Of a DNA stretch of 64,000 nucleotides, positions 46,291 to 56,622 are shown piece by piece. A program made the position numbers and the translations under genes. Within the stretch, counting starts at the first letter, position 1. The number at the start of each line of letters is the position of its first letter. Location: NCBI GenBank assembly GCA_020698575.1, contig CM036252.1:32795659-32859658 (forward strand), written 5' to 3'. Below the pieces are notes generated by a model. That model had not been told where the DNA came from. It searched no databases and saw nothing but the letters and a program-made list of their open reading frames with translations. This DNA is from Bostrychus sinensis (taxonomy: Eukaryota; Chordata; Actinopteri; Gobiiformes; Eleotridae).

Positions 46291-46757
46291 TTATGAACAT
46301 ATGTATTGACAATACAGACCCTCTCTGACAGCCTTGGCACCCTAGGCAGCTGCTTAGATTGCTTATAGGCTGGGCCCTGATAATGGGACAAGCACATACA
46401 CAAACATGAGGACACACACATCATCACATGACAAAATGGCCTCCGCGGATCTCAGGCTGGAGGAAGGCTGTAGAGGTGCAGAGCTTCTATGATTTTCTGA
46501 GTGCACTGTTGATTATTCATGTCTGCTTGCATTACTGTTGCACCGCAGCATGAGTGGGAGTCCCTTATGAATATGAATATGAATATAAGCTTTCATCTGG
46601 TGCACATGTGAGTGGCTAAGCATGAATCAGTGTTTTCACAGGAACAGTGACTCATGAGTTAGTGCAGACTGGAGTCCGTGTGCAGGAGGACCAGGTTAGG
46701 ACTCTTCTGTGAGCGGGTGCCACAGCTGCCACTCACACTTAGACATTGAAACATTAG
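46291..46757. other. Unannotated interval
   Basis: Nothing recognised. Confidence 0.4.
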
Positions 46758-47753
46758 ACCCCATTTACACCAGAAGCAGCAGCAGCACGGACCGTTAGCG
46801 TCGCCTATGAACCGCTTTCAAATGAATCCGTCTGACCAGTCACACCGGCGATGGCACGACTTGCCACTCTGCTTCGCTAAAGGACGATTGAAGTTCTACT
46901 TTCTGACTGTCTCCGCTCTGCAGAGCTACAGCCGAGGAAATGGGGGAAACAGGCACAAGTGTTAAAATAGACTTCTGTACACTTTAACAATAAAGGCTCA
47001 TTTGACACAGCAGCAATGTAAACATTGCACATTGAGAAGCTAACTTTTGAAAGGGAGACATGTGATGTAATTTGCAATGCCAAGCAGCCATTTTACAATG
47101 CAGAAGTTGAATGTAGTATCGTTGTACCCAAGAGTCCTGAGACAATTTTTTACAGTCTTGGTCTCATCTCAGTCTCGGCTGCAGTTTTACTCAGTTTTGG
47201 TCTTGAATCCTATTTTTTTCAGTCTTGTCTCAGTCTCAGATGTGGTGGTCCTTGAGAGTTTATTTACCACACATTAAAAAAAGATGCTATTTTTGATAAT
47301 TTTTTTGTATTTACTTTTCCACATTAGAAGAACCAGAAAAAAATGTTCTGTTTGTGGAATCTGTTGCATCAAATTGTTAAAATAATCATTGATGTATTTG
47401 AACCACTTTTTTAAAACTTTCCCCATTTATTTAGTGTTAATTTACAAGGTCTGGACTTGGTCTCAGTCCTTAAAAGTCTCGGTCTCAACTCAGTCTTGAG
47501 CTCTGAAAGTCTCATTCAAACTCGTCTTGGTCTCAATTAATACGGTCTTGACTACATCACTAGTTGTCTAGAATGCCTGGAGATCAGTGGCCACAGTTTT
47601 GTGTTTAGAGTGAGTAGTCTGAAAAAAAGAGGGGAGACCGGCACCAGCAGTGGTGCAGCAGCAGCTCTGTTGCCCTCGCTGTAAATTGTCGCTTTTAAAC
47701 ATATGTGCACAAATGGATCTGCTTCCGCAACACCCCTGGTGTAAACTTGGGGT
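46758..47753. mobile_element. 'accccatttacaccag' MITE carrying a second MITE
   Basis: The left end is 'accccatttacaccag'; the right end read inward is 'accccaagtttacaccag'. TAG flanks both sides (46755-46757 and 47754-47756). Internal 'gccgaggaaatgg' and other unique DNA is interrupted by the guanine/thymine-rich 'gtcttggtctc' element at 47113-47562. Confidence 0.65.
47113..47562. mobile_element. 'gtcttggtctcgagac' MITE, copy 2 (inverted relative to copy 1)
   Basis: Starts near 'agtatcgttgtacccaagag', contains 'cagtcttggtctcatctcag', 'ttggtctcagtccttaaaag' and 'ctcgtcttggtctcaattaa', and ends 'ggtcttgactacatcacta'. Opposite orientation to 43849-44195, about 3 kb away. Confidence 0.7.
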
Positions 47754-47756
47754 TAG

Positions 47757-49582
47757 TGTTTCAGGCAAATTCAGTTTAGCACTAAACAGCTGTTTGAACA
47801 AACCCCTCTAACCCACACTGGAAGTGCTGCAGAAGCTACTGTTGGGAGCTTTAAAAAAAAATCACATTCTTTTAGGTCACTGGGATGCATTTAAAAGTAT
47901 AAAATATGAAGAAAACAAAACGTTTTTTGTTGTTTTTTGATCATTAACCTCTGTCCTAATCATACAGAGCAGAAGTAAATTCATATTTCTAACCCTCTAA
48001 ATGACAGTTTGTTTACATAATTCCAACATATTTATAAATAAAACATAAATTATTTACTATTCAAAGATACAAATTGTGTTTTGTACAGGAATTACCAGTC
48101 CTGGATAGGTCTCTGATTAGCCCTAATGCTGATTTAATACATTTTCACTTTGTATTTTTTAGCCTCTAACAGGGTTACAGAGGAATTAACATGATTTAAC
48201 ATTTCAGTTATTACAATGGCAGCCGAGTGAAAATGAGTGATGTTAAAGGTACTGTAAGCAGCATGTGCTCATACTGGTTTGAAAACGATACTGCAGTCTA
48301 AATCAAAATGGTCTCTTTTCTGATTGGACGATTGGCAATGCAGTTTTAGAACCAAAACAAAAAATGCAAACAAAAACAACTTGGCCATTATGTAAAATAC
48401 ATTTTTATTTGTTCATAACACAGCTGTACCATTGTTATCAGTAAAACTTATATTTGATTTAAACATGTTTACATTATATCTGGGACATATGTAGGTAATT
48501 TTTATGCAATATAAAAATATATACTGCTTATGTTTAATTTAAGTCAGTGGGACCAAAAAGGGCTTTAAGAGGAAGAATGTAAGTTTTTTGTCTGGACAGT
48601 AGAAAATTAAGAAAAAAAAGAAAAAAAAAAAAAAAGAAAAAAGGAATGCCAACATGAGAGCAAAAAAAAAAAAAAAAAAAAACATTTAAAGAGTGACAGG
48701 GGCCCTGAAGGTTAGCAGCAGATACTCGTGTATGGTGTTGCTAACTGAAGCTGAACTTGGTTACTGTCGGGAGGTCGTGCACCATCAGCCAGGGCAAATG
48801 TAGCAGTGGCGTCCCAGTGAAGAGGTGCAGAGGTCACGGGGGAGCACCTGGAGCTCTCCGGTCAGGCCTGTGCCGAGACCCTGAACCTGGACCCACTTTA
48901 CTACATGCGTGCTTCGCTCCAGTCTACTGTGGTGGAGGCAGAAAAACAACAACTCAATTTCAAATGTGAGACAAAGCAGGTCAAATATAAAATGTTCCAA
49001 TGTTTCAACGACAGGAGAAGCACAAAGGGATGACTTCAGTCCAACGCCCTGACGCTGCCGGAGCCGCCACAGCTGCAGACCCCGGCAGTGTGGGCTGTCC
49101 TCATTAGGATGTGCTCTCACCTGTGGAGCCGTGATTTCAGACTCACACCTCTCTTCTATCACTCCATCTGTCTACCTGTCTCTCCGTGCTCTCCTCGTCC
49201 TCTGTGCTCGACCACGCTGTTGCCAAGGCGACCGCAGCTATTGTGTACCCGGTTGCCAGGTGACTGGTCGCTGTGGCGATGATGAAGAATCCTGAAGCTG
49301 CTGCCACTCCTCCTCCTCTCCACAGATAAATCTCTCTCTGTGCCATGTCGACGCCAGAGCAGCACACAGCCTCCACCAACAATCCCGCCGCCGAACAGAC
49401 GTCTGGATTCATTTTCCTTTCATCTGAGGGGTCGCTTTGTAGCACTGGACCAGGACAGATCATTTTTTAAAATCAACATGACAACAAGAACAGGACACAT
49501 TTCTGTACACTGGTCCCACACTATTGGAATTTGGTCGGAACATGTGAAAATGTGGCTTTAACACAGTTGAGCTATGTTAAAC
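47757..49582. other. Unannotated interval with A-rich tracts
   Basis: Long A-rich runs at 48606-48640 and 48664-48681. GC-richer, non-repetitive DNA at 48700-49560 has short frames on both strands (48785-49162 and 49143-49463, minus) with no domain or splice support. I cannot call a gene. Confidence 0.35.
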
Positions 49583-50279
49583 CAGGGTAGCCCCAAAGTC
49601 TTAAAAGTATTAAAAAGGTATTATATATTAAATACTGAATGTGGTCAAAATCAAGGCTTTAAAAGTATTAAATCTTATGGGCACGAGTATTAAATTCTGT
49701 TCATCTTGGTCTTAAATTTTAAAAAAGTATGTTCAGTGTTGTTGATATTGTATAGATCAGTGAATATATGCTTGCAAACTTTGACATTTATCAAATTAAT
49801 CACATAAAAACTAAACTAGATGCTTGTCCTCCTCAAAAAATACTGAAAATTTTAAAGTAATACGTCATAACTAATAAAAGAGAAGTACAGTACGTCTTAG
49901 TTTCCAAGTTGGAATTAGGCATTAAATTCTATCATAAATGGTGTAAAATGTTTTAAATCACCCAATGTGCCTTTAGTTTTTGAAGTTTCTGAAAGCTTTT
50001 GTTACAGGTCTACTGTATTTATGAGCTGCAAAAACATCATCACAATACACTTGTTATCAGTGAAATATATGATTCAGATTCTAATTTTTATACTGCAGAA
50101 CTGTTTTTTCCTCTGTATTAGGCTTTAAAAAAAGCACTTGGGTGTAAGAGTAGAATGGATATTTAATTTATGTAAAATTTATACAGATTATTGTTCTTTT
50201 GCTGGTAATCCTGGCATTAATTGAATTCTAAGTGGCATTAAAAAGATCTTAAATAAAGACAAAACCTGGAGCTACTCTG
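49583..50279. mobile_element. 'cttaaaagtattaaa' DNA element (697 bp)
   Basis: Left end 'cagggtagccccaaagtctt', right end read inward 'cagagtagctccaggtttt'. The direct repeat TAAAC flanks it (49578-49582 and 50280-50284). The interior is built from 'aagtattaaat' and 'gtcttaaattttaaa' words. No coding sequence. Confidence 0.68.
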
Positions 50280-50284
50280 TAAAC

Positions 50285-50523
50285 AGATCACATCATTTTG
50301 TTATAAAAATATGCTTAGTTTATATTTTTTAGTCTAGCTCAGGCCTGGGACACTGGGTAAAATTAATGTGACGTGGCAAAGAAACTGTTGAATGGAAAAA
50401 AATGAATGAAGCTCTCTGTTTTTCTTGATGTTGTGACTCAGGAATGGTTGGAACATGTTAGCACCAGACACAGCTCACACAGAGACATGTAAGAGTTAAT
50501 TAGAATGTACATATCCATGTGTT
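50285..50523. other. Unannotated interval
   Basis: Nothing recognised. Confidence 0.4.
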
Positions 50524-50713
50524 GGGAACATGGTGACAGAGTGGTTAGTGCTCTCGTCTCCCAACAAGAAGATTGTGGGTTCTATCCTCAGGTTGGCCAC
50601 CACACAACTCTCTGGGTACTCTGGTTTCCTCCCTCCGTGCAAACACATGCATGTGAATTGGTGACTCTAAATTTCCCCTCGGGAGAGAATGGTTCTCTGT
50701 GTATCAGCAAGTC
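50524..50713 (+). mobile_element. tRNA-like SINE (A and B boxes), internally shortened
   Basis: 'gacagagtggttagtgctct' (A-box-like), 'tgtgggttctatcctcag' (B-box-like with a mutated core), then 'gtactctggtttcctccctc', 'gtgaattggtgactctaaat' and 'gagaatggttctctgtgtat'. A common fish repeat. The segment between head and 'ggtttcctcc' is shorter than usual. Confidence 0.7.
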
Positions 50714-50974
50714 TAATTGAATGCTATTTAATGCCACAAACAAACAATCGTGGTAACTCAAATAGTCAAAACTTATTTGGAAGTTTTGCAAAATAAACTT
50801 CATAAAGCACCAATAATGTTGAAAGTCAAACACCCGATGTTGGGGTAGTTTGGTCCCACTGGAAACTCGTTCAGCTGTCTCTCACTCTTGTGTAGGCCAG
50901 TGATTCACAACCTTTTTTGTCCCATGTACCCTCTAGGCCTTTTGTCATACCATGAGTACCCCCTCAGTCATATA

Positions 50975-51668
50975 GGGCTGGGTACTGGTACACGATACCT
51001 TTGTGGTATTGAAAGAAAAGTTACAATAGTGCTACTATTGGGGCAGCAGTAGCTTAGTTGGTAGAGCCACTTGCCCACTAACCTGAGTGCCTTCTGGCAT
51101 TACATACTGTTGTTCTGTCCTTGGGCAAGACACTTCACCCACCTTGCCTGTATATGAGTGAGTGTGAGAGTGTGTAATTGGTGGTGGTCGGAGAGGCCAT
51201 TGGTGTAGATTGACAGCCACGTTTCCATCAGTCTGCCCCAGGGCAGCTGTGGCTACAGAAGTAGCTCACCACTGAGTGTGACTGAGGAGAAAATAAATAA
51301 TGCAATTGTAAAGCATCTTTGAGTGTCCCAAAAAAGTGCTATATAGGACCGATGCATTATTATCATTACTATTGAAAAAATAAATGGTATTAAATGGTAA
51401 TAAATGGTATTCGATACCAAGCTTCAATATCTATTGGGACCTTTAATGTTTCTTTGCATGAATGAACAGAATAAATCATACAAACAACTCACAGCTAAGA
51501 ATTTTGCTCGAAAAATGTATCTTTGATTCAATATTATTTAGTTTTATGATTGTAGAAGATGAATTAGCTCACCATAGGTATCAGAAAAAGTATTGCTCAG
51601 GTACTGGTATCGGAAACCAGGTATTGTTTAAATACTGGCATCAAAAAAATCTGAATGGTACCCCGCCC
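50975..51668. mobile_element. TA-flanked 'gggctgggtac' MITE, nested
   Basis: The left end is 'gggctgggtactggtac'; the right end read inward is 'gggcggggtaccattc'. TA flanks it at 50973-50974 and 51669-51670. Interior words such as 'tggtatcggaaaccaggtat' and 'taaatggtattcgataccaa' are typical of this fish MITE type. Confidence 0.75.
51041..51366 (+). mobile_element. Full-length tRNA-derived SINE with 8-bp TSD
   Basis: tRNA-like head 'gggcagcagtagcttagttg' plus 'gtagagccacttgcccacta', then the body 'ccttgggcaagacacttcac', 'cagtctgccccagggcagct' and 'ctgtggctacagaagtagct', and the tail 'gtgctatataggaccgatgc' with an (ATT)-like end. The target duplication TACTATTG is at 51033-51040 and 51367-51374. 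This is the reference copy for the partial SINEs at 21851, 39411 and 42210. Confidence 0.88.
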
Positions 51669-52289
51669 TACTCACACGTGTGGATGAGTCTTGAGATGAG
51701 TCATATATATATATAAAAAAAAAACGTCTCTATTGGTGCAAAGACATAGTATACACTTTGTAAATACAAATTCTTCTACATTCTTGAAAACTCAAATTCA
51801 AAATAAAAAAATACTAAATAAATTATCATGTTTTTCTTTAAAATAAAATAAAAAAAACTTTTCTATATATAATTATTTTACTTAACTTAACTACTACCTT
51901 TTATTTTACTAATTATGTTTACTATATAGTTAAACAAAATTTAAAAAATAATAAAAAATTATAAATAATACAATTTTTTAAACTATATTATTCAACAATA
52001 TCCCTTGTTTTGGACCAAATCTGTCAATATTCAGTGTAACTGTGACACCGGACCTAGCTTATATTTCATATGTTTCAATAGTTTAATGTGAAGATTACTA
52101 ATATTTTCTCATGATCTTTCATCTTAATGATCAAATAATTCCAAGTACCCCCTGCAAAGTGCTCGTGTACCCCTAAGGGCTCCCGTACCCCTGGTTGGGA
52201 AACACTGATGTAGGCTACAAAAATGGTAAAATGTTATTTATATATATACATATTTATATTAATGAGAAACCATGGTGTGTCCCCACTGC

Positions 52290-52560
52290 TCTCTTCAGAC
52301 CCTCCACTCCAGCCTCCGTCAGCGGGGACTGTATTGTTCTGAAGCTCAGTGCATCTTTTCCACAGTCCAGCTTCTCTTTTAAAAGGCCCCGAATGTTGGA
52401 GCTCACTTCCTGCTGACCTTCAGCTGCAGACTGACACTAACTTCTTTAATAGAGAGCTATCTCAGTGGCTGAAGTCAGGACCGAGCTGTTCACATGATAA
52501 TGCTAATACTGTGTATGAAAATGTGACTTAATTCTTAATTTCTTTATTGTCCTACTGCTG
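52290..52560 (+). pseudogene. LINE reverse transcriptase C-terminal remnant
   Basis: The plus frame at 52349-52531 contains 'LLKGPECWSSLPADLQLQTD' followed by 'TNFFNRELSQWLKSG'. This resembles the segment with 'LWNSLPxDL' and 'FKxxLKxxL' near the end of L2/CR1-type polyproteins (compare 3270-3350 in this window). No 3' tail was recognised. Confidence 0.5.
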
Positions 52561-53277
52561 AAGCTGATTGTGTATGTTTCAATTTCAAACTCTTCTGCTG
52601 ACATACTGCACTAATCCTCTTCAACAGCCTTCTATGGACAAGGGCTAAGAGTGAGCACTGTGTCCTAATACACTTGACTTTTATACTCCAATGAGGACAA
52701 AAGTATACTTTTCAAATGTTATTTTTTTGATAACTTTTCAGTGGTTCTTACCTTTTCTTTGAAATTTGGCTCAGGTGTGTATTTTATCACAAATTTTGAT
52801 ATTCTAAACACAAATCTAAAATTACTTCATTGTTACTGTCTCTAACTAAATGTGTTATGTTGCTGTTGTTAATTATTTTGAGAATTTTAACCCTTTTTTC
52901 GGCAGTGCATGTAACAGCATCTTTTTTGTAAAAAAAAAACACACACGCAATATAATAATTTCAGCATTCTCAATGCAAAATGAATTTTGTAGGGTGGATT
53001 TTTAAAGCCTTGGGTCAAAGATTGCCAAAGATTACCAACTTTTTTTTTTTTTTTTTTTTTTTTTTTGTAGTTGAAAAAATGTTTCAACCAGTTTTAATGG
53101 GTTTTAATGGGAATTGTTTTTTTAGATTCTACATAACATAAAAATTATCCCTAAAAATAAATGTTGTAATAACCCTCCCTAGAAAAATCTACTTTGCACT
53201 GAGAAAGTTAAAAATATTTCATTTTTTGTGTTTTTTGAAAGAAAGAAAAAACTGAAAAACTGAAACTGAAAAAGTTA
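52561..53277. other. Unannotated AT-rich interval
   Basis: A poly-T of 26 bp lies at 53041-53066. No other feature was seen. Confidence 0.4.
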
Positions 53278-53285
53278 GATTAGGC

Positions 53286-53606
53286 CAGTGCTTCTCAATT
53301 ATTTTTTGCAAAGCCCCCCCAAGGAAAGAGAAAATATTTCATGCCCCCCACTCGCCGTGGTGACTATAAATAAGATCATTATCTATAAAAATTGTATAAG
53401 CATACCTACAATTGTATCCTTTTAATATTCATTATTTTTATCTATTATATTTAATATTCATTATTAATATCCATTTAATATTCGTGGATGTGCAATTACA
53501 CTTTACATGGCAAAAGCAAAGCCTGTTCCCTGGGGTCATAGGCGTCCCCCCTGGCATCGCATCGCCCCCCCCAAGGGGGGCCCGCCCCACTATTTGAGAA
53601 GGGCTG
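53286..53606. mobile_element. hAT MITE, family B (321 bp)
   Basis: Left end 'cagtgcttctcaattatt', right end read inward 'cagcccttctcaaatag'. Flanks 'gattaggc' (53278-53285) and 'cattaggc' (53607-53614) match at 7 of 8. C-rich motifs ('aagccccccc', 'gcccccc') lie near both ends. It abuts the 5' end of the second 5S-derived SINE. Confidence 0.83.
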
Positions 53607-53611
53607 CATTA

Positions 53612-53850
53612 GGCTAACCGCCTTGTGGATGCCCGATCCCGTCAGACCTCGGAAGCTAAGCAGGGTATGGCCTGGTCAGTGCCTGGATGGGAGACCGCTG
53701 GGGAACAACAGGAAGCCGGTGTGAATGTGAGTGAGTGGGGACTACGGATGGAAATTAGCTCTGAGCTATATATATATCCGGTGTATTTATGGCACTAGCT
53801 GTTGTTCATTAATACACGCTGTCCCATATAAATAAAAAAATAAAAAAGAT
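53612..53850 (+). mobile_element. 5S rRNA-derived SINE, copy 2
   Basis: Same architecture as 43414-43645, with a head closer to 5S rRNA: 'gcccgatcccgtcagacctc', 'ggaagctaagcagggt', 'tggatgggagaccgctgggg'. The body 'ggaagccggtgtgaatgtga' and 'gatggaaattagctctgagc' is shared, and the A-rich tail ends near 53850. Both copies share the same non-5S word 'accgccttgtggatgcc', so they come from one founder. Confidence 0.87.
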
Positions 53851-56494
53851 GGTATCACATACACTGGCATAAAAAGGGTTACAATTCTGAGAATAATTAA
53901 GTAATTTTTTTATGATCAGAACAAAAGTTAATTAAAAGATTTATGGAAAAAAGAAGGTACATATACATTTTTTTTTAGAATGTATGTGACTGGGACATTT
54001 TTGACACTTAGAAATTACTACATAACTTTTAAAAATTGGGGTATAAGGGTAACAAGGGTAACAATATTGATACATCTGTTTAGTCCACTGAAATTGTGAT
54101 GTCCATATCAAATAAATAAACAGGAACTAAGAGTAGTGTTAGCAGTGCACTGAGTGATCACTTCTGCCTGTGGACATCATGGGGACATACTGCAGCCACC
54201 CTTCTTTTGGCCACTCCTCATGAGAGCACCCATAAACACACGTGTACATATCATTTATGTGGCGAGTTGTCCCGGACTGCCGTCCTCTTGCTGGCTGATG
54301 ACCTCTCGTCAATACCTGTTTAACAGGATTCTGCCTGTACAGATATGGGCTGTCATATTTCTGAAGCAGATGAAAGTCATGTCTTTTTCTTCAGCTTAGA
54401 TACAGTCCTGAGGCCACAGTCACACAGTCATGAACTGTTTTCACTGTCACATCTGTAATGCATTTTCTCTTCAACACAGTCTAATGGAAATGGCAAAAAA
54501 AAAAAAAAAAAAAAAGGACAAAGAAACATGATTTTCTAGGACCACCGTGCACCGGCTTTATCTGCCATCATCGCCTGCTTTGTGAAGGGAGCAGGAATTA
54601 TGTAGCGCATTAAAGTAAGCGTATTAAAAGGATAAGAGCAGCGGCTGGCTAAATTGCCCGGTAATAAGAGAGGCCAAGACAAAGGGGCACAGAGGAGAAA
54701 GGGCCACATTATCAGAATGAGAGGCAGCAGCAGGAGGTGAGAGACTGAGGAGCTGTGGGCAGTAACCTGGGCTCAGGCTCACACCTCTGTTCCTCTCGCC
54801 CACAAAGGTGAAAAACAATATACTCTGGATTTAAAGACTAACTCAACCTTATAGTGCTTTTTTTTTTTTTTTTTTTGCTGACCAGTTGTACAGACGGGGC
54901 TTTAGTGATAAATCTCACTGTTCATAGATGTACCTTTGACCGTTATGTAAAAAAAAATCACATTTTGAATCAAATAGCAGTAGAGCTGAAGGAGCGCACA
55001 GCTGCAGTATGTCGTGTGATGTGCGTCAATGCCTTGTCTTGTCACTTGAAAAAGCTTCGTGACCAGGCAGCATGGAGTTTAAAATAGGTGATTTCACTGA
55101 TAATAGCCTGACAAAATGAGAGGTCCAGGCTGTGTTTGGAGACAGGACAGTTCTTTAGGAACAGACAGGAGGTTTTCCCTGTTCTCATCACTGGAGCTGC
55201 AGACAAGACGCTGCTCTTTCACAGAGCAAAGAACTGGAGGCTGTCTTTAAACACACAACATATCAGCTTGTCTCTTCTTTTTTTTTAAATCAGGGGTAGG
55301 CAGGTTTTATTGCAGTCAGGCCAAATCATTTTTGAACCATCAGGTGGTGGGCTACATGAATAGACAGTTCTCTGTCATGTTTCCTTGGCAGCTTTAAATG
55401 AACATATATTAGCATGTTCAATTACATATACAAAATATATAGATCATTAAATAAATACCTTAAAAATAAATAGGCAAAACAAACAGTGCCATCTACAAGT
55501 CTGGACTAGGGTTAGGTCACATGATAAAATGCGTGATACTTATTGGATAGAGGCAAAGGTAATCATGACAGAAAGAGGTCACATGATAGAATGCTTGCTA
55601 TTTATTGGTTGGAGACAACTATAACCATGAAACCATGACAGAGAGCTGTATGCTTACAAATATGGGCAATATATAGATGATCTTGGTGGAGGTGGTGGTG
55701 TAGACGGAGGTACGTTAGGGGGTGTGTCCAGATTGACATAGATGTGCTGCACAAGATAGCAAATTTCCACTGTTTCTGTCAGCACCATTATTGTAAACAT
55801 AAAATTGAACAAAAAAATCGAGATACATTTTTTGCCATATTGCTCAGCCTTAATAAACACTGTCAGAGTCCAGTCCTCTTGAGGTCAAACTCTGGGTACT
55901 TCTGCTCAGTAGTTCCAGATAGACAAGTGTGACGTAGCATTTGTCTTTGTTACCTCACCTATGATGCATGACCCCTCCCATGGTCCCGTGCTCCCCACAC
56001 CTTCACCATCTCTCTCCCCTGCCCGCTCGTCCCAGTCCACACCAGTTGCCAGGTGTGGATTACCATTTTCCTAAAAACATGATGCAACCCCTCACTGACT
56101 GCCATTCCATCTCATCTGCCCCTCTGATCTCCTCTCACAGCGGGAGCAGAGTCAAGAACACCCGCTCTCAAGACCAACACTGGTCTGTGGTGCTACAACA
56201 ATAGTAGACAACACATACAGGTATACATATACATACATTTGGCTATTTTTTCCTCCCAAAGAAATGTGTTTTTATGTTTATTTTTATTAATTTTTGGTTA
56301 GCATTTTAATTTTTTTTCTGGGACTTGGCAACCCTGCTGTGGAGGACATCCATTACAGTGCTCTGACAGCTGTCAATCACAGATCCAAGCCACCCTTATT
56401 TCTCTCTGTCTCTGAATGGTCTCCACCCTCTTTTTTGTCTTTTTGTGGGCAGAAAGGTCTGAACAGGGTTGAGTTACTTTGCATTATGTTTTTT
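53851..56494. other. Unannotated interval, possible conserved element at 54540-54740
   Basis: Poly-A at 54495-54515 and poly-T at 54858-54876. 54540-54740 is complex, repeat-free DNA with GATA- and SOX-like words ('ggataagagcagcggctgg', 'aagacaaaggggca') and could be a regulatory element. 'caggggtaggcaggttttat' at 55292 resembles a hAT left end with no partner. No gene was seen. Confidence 0.3.
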
Positions 56495-56622
56495 TTTTTT
56501 TTTTTTTGGCTTTATAGATAGGACAGAGTAGAGTTGGAAATCAGCGAGAGACATTGAGCAAATTGTCAAACTTTAGACTCAACCCACAATGCTCTACCAC
56601 TGAGCCATATGGCGGCGCATAC
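56495..56622 (-). mobile_element. tRNA-headed SINE, minus strand, with poly-A tail
   Basis: On the minus strand the head is 'catatggctcagtggtagag' (A-box-like) followed by 'ttgtgggttgagtc', ending 'gtcctatctataaagcc' and a poly-A (poly-T at 56490-56507 on plus). B box diverged. Confidence 0.7.

Larger units (their letters stand above)
50898..52207 (+). mobile_element. hAT MITE, family A, copy 3, with two nested insertions
   Basis: Left end 'cagtgattcacaacctttt', right end 'cctggttgggaaacactg'. Flanks 'gtgtaggc' (50890-50897) and 'atgtaggc' (52208-52215) match at 7 of 8. It is interrupted by a TA-flanked MITE (50975-51668), which is itself interrupted by a SINE (51041-51366). Without these it would be about 600 bp, similar to the 60.4-kb copy. 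Confidence 0.87.

Noticed and set aside
48785..49463. Minus-strand frames of 125 and 106 codons that could be exons
   Set aside because: No recognisable family, and in-frame splice sites do not bound them convincingly. Left as unannotated.
50524..50600. A tRNA gene (A and B boxes visible)
   Set aside because: No cloverleaf with pairing acceptor arms is apparent. The sequence continues into a known SINE-like body.
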